Positions 56,601 to 64,000 of a DNA stretch of 64,000 bases are shown here, piece after piece. Location of the stretch: positions 2,350,366 through 2,414,365 of the forward strand of contig OX393570.1 of assembly GCA_947652115.1 (NCBI GenBank), written 5' to 3'. Each line of letters starts with the position of its first letter. Positions within the stretch are counted from its first letter, which is position 1. The position numbers were made by a program, and so were the translations under genes. A model generated the notes under the pieces. That model worked only from the letters and a program-made list of their open reading frames with translations. It searched no databases and was not told where the DNA came from. Source of the DNA: Blastomussa wellsi (lineage: Eukaryota > Cnidaria > Anthozoa > Scleractinia > Plerogyridae).

Positions 56601-59600
56601 GGGAATATACAGTCAAGCAAATCAAAGCAATATATCTTTTCAAAATGGGACCTGAATTTTTCCGGATGTTCTTCTCTCCTGGTGTGAAAATCCAGCGCAA
56701 TCTTGGCATCCAGTCCGATTCCAAAATAGTTGTTCATTACACATTTTTCCGTGTAACCCTCACTGAAAATCAAATATAAATTCACCATTCAATTTTTAAC
56801 CGCAAAAACATTTTCCTAACAAAATATTAAATACTGAGCGCCATCCTTACACGCTCTCCCCTCCTCTACTGATTTGTGTGATTTTTCCAAGAATTGTAGT
56901 TCAATCGTAATAGTCAGAGTACCGGTTTCGTTCTATAGATTTTAGAGAGTTTTAGCAACGACGACGGCGACGGCAACGAAAACGTGATTTCAAAATGTAA
57001 CTTCTCGTTTCTGTGACGCTTTTCGCAATTATTGAAATCTGTTGGACTTGGAAAATGCTAACGAACTGTCCAGGAACTAAATTACTATGAACGGCGGTAA
57101 CGTAAGGAAAAAGAAAGAAAACTTTGCCGCCATGTGTTCACGTTCTCGAGAAAACATAGAATTTGGTCAATTCGCGTTGTTGTTTTGCAGATGACGGCAA
57201 ATAAATGTACAAAGCTATAAAACGCACGTGCAGAGCGATTGTTTTTGTTCATTAAACTTATTGTTTTGTGGTGTTCTCGTCGCCGTTGCCGTCCTGGTTG
57301 CTAAAACTCCCTTTTAGTTGAGATAAAACGATGTGTTAAATCCAGGCGAATGTACGAAAATGTCCGAACGACCGACCGACCAACTGACCGACCGATGACT
57401 GATAGATGGAACTTACACATCAAACACATTGTTCATCATGGGTGTGGCCGCGGCGCACAGTGCATCAGCATTGGCTAACAGTGCTCGACCAATCAGCGAT
57501 CCCACTAGTCTCTCACTAGGCCTCTCCTTGAGAAACGCCCTCGAGATGATGCAACCGCTGAATTGCACCGTGGGCCTGGCACCAAAAAGCTTCTCATCGA
57601 TTGGCGGTTCAAAGTTGAATGGATGTGCACTGCCTCGGCTGATGCATCGCGGCGACTTGCGCTGCTCTGAGAACCAGCTGAATGGAGTGGGGTCTGGATC
57701 TAGTAATCTGTTATCGGAGGGACCTGGGTCGTACTCTGGATCTTCCAAGGGATCCCCGGGCCTTGCAGCTAAGATATTGCCCTCGTTGTCTGAAATAACA
57801 ACCAAATTAAAGTTTTAACAACTGCAACTTTTTTGAGATGAAGTGATCAACATCAAACTTGAGAAATAAAGATTTTTTAAACAGGAACTCTACATGATTT
57901 GTGTTCCAAGATATTTACTTAAGGCTGTTTTTCCCAAACTGACGCAGAGTTCTGATTCTGCTCATGTCTTCGCTGGAGTCGCAAGCAGCAAGGAAGTGCT
58001 ATGCGTACTAGTAACCACAACAATCTAATTTTTGCTAGATTATATGCGACGCGGTCGGAAGAAAATGGAAACGTTCTGATTCTTCCGAGTCCGATTCCGT
58101 TGATCTTACTAAAATGAGTAGTTCTTCTATAAGAATCCGATTTGGGGTGGATTGAGCAAAACGATATTCTCCAGGGTCTAGCTCCTTGACTAAAAGGCTC
58201 GGGTTGTGGCAGTCGCAATGTGTGCTGCCATACTGTCTGCTACCTGGGTCAAGTTACACAAAAACAAAAGGAATAATTCATGCATTCGATTTCATGGGAA
58301 CAGTCCTTTTGTTTTAATACCAATTGGTTATACAAAATTCAATGCGTTCGTGGTCTGTAAAAACGGGACCTTATGTCATAAGCGCTCTTATGACTGGGCT
58401 TAAGACGAGGACTCCGACGCCGCCGCTAGTGAAAACTACACTTGAGAATGGCATACCTTTTATGGGTTCCAGTTCCTCCTCGATGCGGGCTGTAGAAGTG
58501 GTTACCACTTCCCCGGCTGCTGATGCGGCCACTGTTACAATGGCTTCGGCTAAGGAGCTGGTGGAAGCACTTGTCTGTGCATTCTGCTCATCTACAGCTG
58601 CCAAAAGAAAACCAAACAAGAATGAAAGCATGTTTTATTGGACAGTCACGTTCCTGTAACAGGGACACTTAGAGCGACAAGTATCCGTCTTGTTACGAGA
58701 GCTGTTACATTACCGACCCCGTTGGTTCCACACGGGGAACCCCTCCTAAGAGATATATACAAAGCACCTATTCTTTTCCAAAACCGTTACCACTCCATAC
58801 AGTTATTCACTACTGACAGTTTAGACTCAGGTGTCTTGTGAACGGTCGAAGTTCCAGGTGGGGAGGGTAAGTGCCCCCCTCCCCACCCCTCCTTCCAAAA
58901 AAAAAAAGATGTCCGGTTTGACAGGCATTGGAAACAGCGTTTTTGGTATGTTATGTTATTATATCTCTGGTACATACCTTGTTCCGCATGTTCTATAATC
59001 TGTTTCAATGCCTTTTTCAGACTGTTCGCCCTCGACATAAGAGCTTCTCTGGGAACGAATACTTTTTGCTTTCCGTTTCCATTCCCTGGAATCTCTGGTG
59101 ACACTCCTTCTTTGGAGGGGGTGGGTAGGGCTTCCGATTCTATGCTCAGCGTGTTCAGTAGAAGGTTCAACTTTTCGTTAAGCACTGCGCACTGAAAAAG
59201 AAAGTGTAGAACATATGACAGACAAAGGCTGATTTATTGCGTGTTCACAAGTATAGCCGTCAACAGCGACAGAAGGCTATTGTAAGAAAGCAAAGTTAAT
59301 TACGCACGCCAAAGGTCTTATCCCAACCTTTTGCGCCAAAGAGTCTGGATCATCAGCTTCATTCGGATCAGAGGTGACCGACGCACTTCCAACCTTGGAC
59401 ACGAAATCCTTGACCGTCTCACACAAGACTCTAAGAGGAAAACAAAAAAGCAAGGGTGAATTAAGCTTCAAAAGATCAATTCTTCTTGTACTCCCTCCAC
59501 ACTGATTACTTTTAATTCAGTGGTGAGAATTTGGTGGTTCATCAACAGAATGACGATTCCAGTTTATTTTCCTCACCGGTCTGCTTGACAAAGCATTGAT

Positions 59601-62600
59601 ATTGTAAAAAGAATTAAGATGTTGATCATGGAATCAAACACATGATTCACCACAGCAAGATGCAGTTAGCTTTTAAAAAGTGAAACAAGAGTTAACGGCA
59701 GATGGAAATTGCATATATATACCCATTCTGATGCTTTCAAAACACTTAAAATGTAAAAACCAAACTAATAAAAATTTCTAACTGGTACGGGGGTGATTCC
59801 CAAAGATAAATAAAGAATTTAATCTAAAAAATATTAAGATGCTGCTTATTGAGCACAGTTGAACCTTGCTTTCTCGAACTCTGTTAACCTGAACTCCACT
59901 ATCTCGGGAGTACAATCATTTTCCCCACTTATAGATTTTCAGTCATTTACTGTTGGTTATTTCGAACTATTTATTTTCCTCGTGAATTCAAAGATAACAG
60001 CATTCACCACTTCCTGGTTCTTAAATGTTAAAAACAACTGCAATTCTTTTTACCTTGCTGAAGAAATTACTATAGAGTGATCACTGGAGTTAAGAATTCT
60101 TGTTAGGTGTGTTGCAACATTGTTCTCAAACGTGTCCATCATATCGAATTCATGTCTGTACTGTACAGAATTAAAATAAAAGCACATATGGTGAATAAAC
60201 TTCAGCATAAAGAAACGAAACTAATAAAAAGGATGGTTAAGGATGAAGAAGATTGCAAATGACGGGTTTGAAAAATTTAGGCTAAATTTTTCAAAGTGAA
60301 CAAACCACGGCATAGCTCTGTTAAACTTGCTGTGTCAGGAAATTCACCAAAATGGAGACTTACAGGTGTGTCTAATGTTTCTATTGATGAACTCCTAGAT
60401 GCTGACAAGGGGCGCTCTTCTACCATGATACTCCATCTGTATAAAAAGTGTTCAAATTAACTACACCTTAAAGGGGCAGTCTCACAGAGTTTATCATGAT
60501 TTTTGGTCAGAATTACCTAAATTTAAACTTCTAATGCCTTGTAAATATTCAAATCGTTTCAAAATCACTAATTTTATAACATCAAGTGAATTCAGAACAG
60601 AAGGACGAGGAAAAATATGCTAGTACTGATTTGATATGAGATGTAATGGGAAAACTTGAAAATGTCGGGCCGGCATTTTCAAGTTGGCATCAAGCTCTAT
60701 CTTGACCATCCGCCTGGAAAATCATCTATAAACAGTTTCAATACATTACGATATTCTTTCAAAGGAAATTTCATCATTAGCATGCAGCTTCTATTAACCG
60801 AAAAGCGCCTCTTGGATTTTCGATGTGTTACTAAAAATAGCGTGAGACTGCCCCTTTAAGGAGCAGTTTTAAAAATCATTGTGGCCAAGATAAACGCAGC
60901 TAGTGAACTGAAGTTAAACTTTCACCCACCTATCAAGCACAGCCGCTTTTGCCCTTTCTAGATGCTGAAGAAACTGCGTCACTGCATTGTCATCATCAAA
61001 TGATGTCCCCCACCCTAGAACTCTTGACAGATCGTTTCCAGTTCCAAGTGGCAAAACACCAAGTTGACACTGTGGACAACAGACATACATTAGAACAAAA
61101 TGTCAATCAAGATTCTTCCTTGTTTATCTGCAACATGAAAGATTAGCTAACAGGAAAAAACTGTGTTATGTCTGTCTATATTTGACAATCTTGTAGAAAT
61201 AGCTGGCCATTTGCTGGCTATTTCTTTGAAGGGGTTCATCAATGAAAAACCATTCCCAAATTTTGAGACATTGCCAACTGTTTCACTAAATGTAAATGAT
61301 CATTCACAGAAATTTACTACTGGTCACCCAAAATTTCCACACTTGTGTGTCTGCCGATTGGCACTGATTTGATAGAAAGCAATTTAGCTTAAGAGAAAGT
61401 TACAATATTTCAGCATACATGGACAAATTAGAAAATATCTTGAGTACCACAGAGCAGGATAGGGTTTCCTACAATAATAAATTACCACATGAAAAAAGGC
61501 AGTGAAAAGGGAGCCCGTGTGGACAGGGGGAGGAAGCTAGAATGATGCAAAAGGTGTGTCACAAGACAGGGCTGGCTGGAAAGTGAGAGTGGGGGCCTTA
61601 TGCACAGGTCTCATGGCGTAGAGATAACTACAATTATAAACTCAAGAGCATTCGCACCTGGCTGGATAAGTTCATCTGGTCCACTTCATTCATGACCCAG
61701 CCTACAGAGCCATCGCCCCCACACACCAGAATTCGAAAATGATCAAAGTTTTGAAATAGCTTGAGTCTGTAAACACACAAGACAAAAAATCCTTTTTAAC
61801 AAGCCTTGCTGTTTTTCCCTAGTCAACACACATTATTTTGTTTTGTTTAAAATTCATGACCCATGGTATAATATTTTAATTTAAATCAGCCTCACTAACC
61901 TCATTTAAGTATAAAAATTCTTTTGAATTACCAACTTAAAAACGAGGTTAGTAACACTTATTTAATTTAAAATAAAAATAATTTTACAATGGCAGCCACT
62001 TATGCATAGGTCTGTTCAATATGAGACTCACATTCAACTTTCTCAACATAATAAAATAAAAATTGTACAGCAATCCCCACCCCCATCCCCTAGTGATGTT
62101 GAGGTTAACGTTAACACATTACCAGGGCTGCAAATAATTCTTTTCCAGTGAAAGGACATGTGTTCACCATTTTGATTGGACAAAACAGTAGTGAGGTTGT
62201 ACTTCATTTAACAGAACTCCTCAGTAACATGTTGTCAATGCAAAGAATTGGCATTTATATTGGAAGGCACAAAAAAATGTTCGGACGTTCTGTCCGACAA
62301 CAGTTGAGATTTAATTTGATATTGGTAAATTTTGGTTGGCCATTGTACAATGTTTGACTGTTGTTTGCAGCCCTGCATTAGAGCCGCTAAATGTAATAAT
62401 TATAGTAACAATCCTTACCCTTTGGAAGGGCCTCCTAATGCCAAGTCAAAGACTTGTATTGGATTTAATAATTGTTTAAATCTTCTAACAAATTTAACAC
62501 CCTGGAAAATAAAAATTTGTATGAAAATAAGAATACCAGTTAGTTACTTTTTAGAAAATAATTAATATCAATTTGAAGAAAAAATGTTTTCAAAATCATG

Positions 62601-63779
62601 GTAGCTTATTCATTCTGAGTTGTTTGAGGCATTGAAACCCGTTACGACAGACACATGCTGGCTAAAAGTCTGAAATATGAAATATGAAATTTTAAGGTGG
62701 GTTTGAACAAAACAGTCCAATACTCTGGACTGAAATTTTCCAGGTTCCAGTCACACCCGGGGGCACTACAGTGTGTTCCTTGGCAAGGCACTTTACTCTT
62801 CAAAGTGCCTCTCTCCACCCAGGAGTATAAATGGGTGCCAGTGAATTGTTGAGGCAATCTGACAGAGTGCTGGGGAATAACTTGAGATGGACTAGCATCC
62901 CATCCAGGGGTAGTAGAAATACTCTTAGCCACTTAATGCTACAAAAACTGGAATAAGCTCATTGGCTACTTTGGTCACTGTACGCTACTAATTATTGTCT
63001 TGACTGATTTCTATGAGTGTACTTTTATTTTTCGGTAATAAGTGTATAGTAAGTGTTTTATGTTAAGTTTTCTGTAAACAGTGTGCAATAAACTTGAACC
63101 TGAAGGCTTTAACACTTTTCTTCAATTCACCAATAACAAACCTGATTTTTGCCGCTTTTAGAATTGACAAAGACAAGCATGGGAAGACATCCTTGAGGTC
63201 TGATAGACTGTGAAAACAAAAATAATACTTTCAATTTTTTTCTATGCGTGCTTCAAGTGCAGTGAAATTCTTGATTTCTCCAAACCCTTGAACCTCTCAA
63301 CACTCAAACTTAAAGTTGATTTGCTTTGCTATATCAAACTTGGCAATTTTACACCAATTTCTCAACTCCATTTCCCTTGGAGATTCAAGGAATGATGATT
63401 CCACTGTTAGTAATACTATATATGCTATTTTACTCTATCAATGAGGCTGTTAATGCTTTACTCTTTCAAGAAAGAACAGTAGTTAAGTCACCTCTCTCTT
63501 AACAGACACCTCAGAACAGACACCTGGTGTTGGTCCCTATGCACTGTTTTCAGTCATTTTGCAATTAATAAAATCTAAACTCTCTGTAAGTCTGACATTT
63601 CTCTGGACAGTTGGTGCTGTCCTGATCATAGCTTTGACTGTACCTCTGCTGTAGTAGAGTTTACTTACATTCCAAATGAGGGAGCCAGATGAAGACACTA
63701 CAGAAACAGGGGGTAATGTGAAGAGAGCATTTTCACCGCAGGAACAATTCAGCGACTGAGATCTACAAGTCTGGTGAAC
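47687..63779 (-). CDS. DGKH/DGKD: Type II diacylglycerol kinase, delta/eta class (5' end beyond window)
   Basis: Twenty-five exons chain in phase to 981 residues: 63779-63669, 63207-63142, 62501-62419, 61766-61658, 61069-60930, 60436-60364, 60160-60054, 59430-59328, 59191-58978, 58597-58457, 57789-57417, 56762-56652, 55937-55841, 55101-55040, 54695-54653, 54449-54381, 53668-53621, 52872-52741, 51887-51763, 51176-51062, 50801-50700, 50127-50017, 49347-49245, 48452-48313 and 47854-47687. Order of parts: end of the Cys-rich C1 region, the catalytic domain ([39 protein letters not shown]), an acidic linker with [11 protein letters not shown], the accessory domain ([44 protein letters not shown]), a Ser/Lys-rich linker, and a C-terminal SAM domain ([30 protein letters not shown]). 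It phosphorylates diacylglycerol to phosphatidic acid; the SAM domain oligomerises family members. Delta versus eta cannot be decided for a non-vertebrate. Confidence 0.93.
48490..48720 (-). repeat. Intronic element of the TTTGGCTTTGGTTTTGCG family
   Basis: The minus strand shares TGATTGGTTAAAAAATCTCG, GCGCCACTTTCTGAACC and GATTACTTTGGCTTTAG with the copy at 53735-53915. Confidence 0.5.
48727..49056. repeat. 330-bp MITE with 12-bp inverted ends and 5-bp target duplication
   Basis: CAGGGTTGCCAC (48727-48738) and GTGGCAACCCTG (49045-49056) are perfect inverted ends, flanked by ATATT on both sides (48722-48726 and 49057-49061). The interior repeats TTCCCTGACTTTT and close variants at least five times. 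Confidence 0.85.
49383..49460 (-). mobile_element. Short fragment of the Penelope/retrozyme-type repeat
   Basis: The minus strand carries CCACCGACGCAGCACTACAG then AGAAACTT and ACCCCTTCTATT, the 3' end of the family seen at 44115-44285. It lies in a diacylglycerol kinase intron. Confidence 0.5.
50270..50600. repeat. Minisatellite, 106-bp period
   Basis: ATGAAAGCTATTGAGC starts units at 50329, 50435 and (with one change) 50541. Two units are complete with few differences, and degraded part-units lie on each side. It is intronic in the diacylglycerol kinase gene. Confidence 0.85.
51512..51596. repeat. Short MITE with CAACCTCGTTCCCAGGG ends
   Basis: The ends at 51512-51528 and 51580-51596 are inverted with one mismatch. 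The termini resemble the CTGCCTCGTCCCCAGG family, and AATCAGGC occurs near both flanks. Confidence 0.6.
53735..53915 (+). repeat. Intronic element of the TTTGGCTTTGGTTTTGCG family
   Basis: It contains TGATTGGTTTAAAAATCTCG, GCGCCACTTTTTTCAACC and TAATTACTTTGGCTTTGG, and pairs with the inverted copy at 48490-48720. Confidence 0.5.
55230..55517 (-). repeat. Near full-length tRNA-derived SINE
   Basis: Read on the minus strand it begins GGGAGACGTAGTGGCCTAAT with an A box (TGGCCTAATGGTTAG). A B box (GGGTTCGAGCC) follows about 35 bases on, then a body with CACCCAGATGTATAAATGGG and CATCCAGGGGGGAGTAG. It ends in a short hairpin (GGCCTGATGGGCCACTAGGCC, one base bulged). It is the best reference copy for the family in this window. 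Confidence 0.8.
56023..56290 (-). repeat. SINE copy with an internal 45-bp tandem duplication
   Basis: It has the same body as the 55.2-kb element without the tRNA head. The unit GGCACAGCGAGAGTAAAGTG onward to CGCAACAC/AAAATAG is present twice in a row (about 56199-56288). Confidence 0.65.
56362..56468. repeat. Small fold-back element
   Basis: CGAGTCTTGGTGCACAACCT at the left is matched inverted, with a few changes, by AGGTTGTGTACCGAGACTCG at the right. It is intronic. Confidence 0.5.
56944..57312. repeat. MITE with GAGTTTTAGCAACGACGACG ends
   Basis: Left AGAGAGTTTTAGCAAC and right GTTGCTAAAACTCCCT are inverted. GACGGCGACGG and GTCGCCGTTGCCGTC continue the pairing inward. It lies in the intron between the 57417-57789 and 56652-56762 exons. 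Confidence 0.65.
62700..62965 (+). repeat. tRNA-derived SINE copy, head truncated
   Basis: Body words GCCTCTCTCCACCCAGGAG, TATAAATGGGTGCCAG and CCCATCCAGGGGTAGTAG are in plus orientation. It lies in a diacylglycerol kinase intron. Confidence 0.6.
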
Positions 63780-64000
63780 CTGTGAAGCAATTTAATAACA
63801 GTTACTTTTTAGTTTGCAGAAATGAACAAATTAAAACAACAATTATTTGAGCAACCTAGTCTATCATGTGTTACATTACTTAGTCAGGTTTCCTAGCTAA
63901 CAGATTGCCGACAACTATTTTCTGAAATATAAAATGAATGTGATTCCAGTTCTCAGTCCAATACTATAACTGTACCCCCCCCCCCCCACCCCATTGTCTG

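Noticed and set aside
1..64000. CRISPR arrays, bacterial operons or phage genes
   Set aside because: Intron structure, polyadenylation signals and animal gene families exclude a prokaryotic source; the GH24 lysozyme has a signal peptide and spliced exons, so it is not a contaminating phage gene.

Overview
The window is animal nuclear DNA, most likely from an anthozoan cnidarian such as a stony coral. It is AT-rich, its genes are split by many short GT-AG introns, and it carries dense small inverted-repeat elements and tRNA-derived SINEs. The placement is an inference from gene content and repeat style. All exon structures were built by hand from ORFs, splice sites and reading-frame continuity; no database search was run.

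Layout. (1) 1-556: last two exons (+) of a protein I do not recognise. (2) 4.1-12.6 kb: a head-to-head pair. On the minus strand is a secreted T4-type (GH24) lysozyme fused to a granulin-like Cys-rich domain. On the plus strand is a paralogous lysozyme-like domain that has lost all three catalytic residues. It is spliced in frame to a cysteine-free Ser/Thr-rich mucin-like stalk, a SEA-like juxtamembrane module, one transmembrane helix and an acidic cytoplasmic tail. This pair is the most novel content of the window. (3) 14.4-22.4 kb: TRAPPC14 (+), ten exons. (4) 24.6-26.8 kb: LAMTOR4 (-), four exons, convergent with TRAPPC14, an arrangement I recall from vertebrates too. A small membrane-anchored ORF follows its stop. 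(5) 26.4-28.4 kb: an intron-containing tRNA-Arg(CCT) surrounded by copies of tRNA 3' halves, several as inverted pairs. (6) 28.4-47.7 kb: gene-poor, repeat-rich DNA. It holds a broken C2H2 finger gene, a retroelement reverse-transcriptase tail, remains of a multi-exon gene with a tyrosine-recombinase-like exon, a recent 2.5-kb tandem duplication, and Penelope/retrozyme-type repeats with a hammerhead-like core. (7) 47.7-63.8 kb, running off the right edge: a type II (delta/eta) diacylglycerol kinase (-), 25 exons recovered from the end of the C1 region through the catalytic, accessory and SAM domains.

How the parts relate. The lysozyme and the receptor-like gene share an ancestral exon carrying signal peptide plus GH24 fold, and each joins its 3' exon by a phase-1 intron. 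The simplest reading is duplication followed by 3'-exon replacement, giving one soluble enzyme and one membrane-bound, probably non-enzymatic relative. TRAPPC14, LAMTOR4 and the diacylglycerol kinase are conserved housekeeping or signalling genes with no evident operon-like link.
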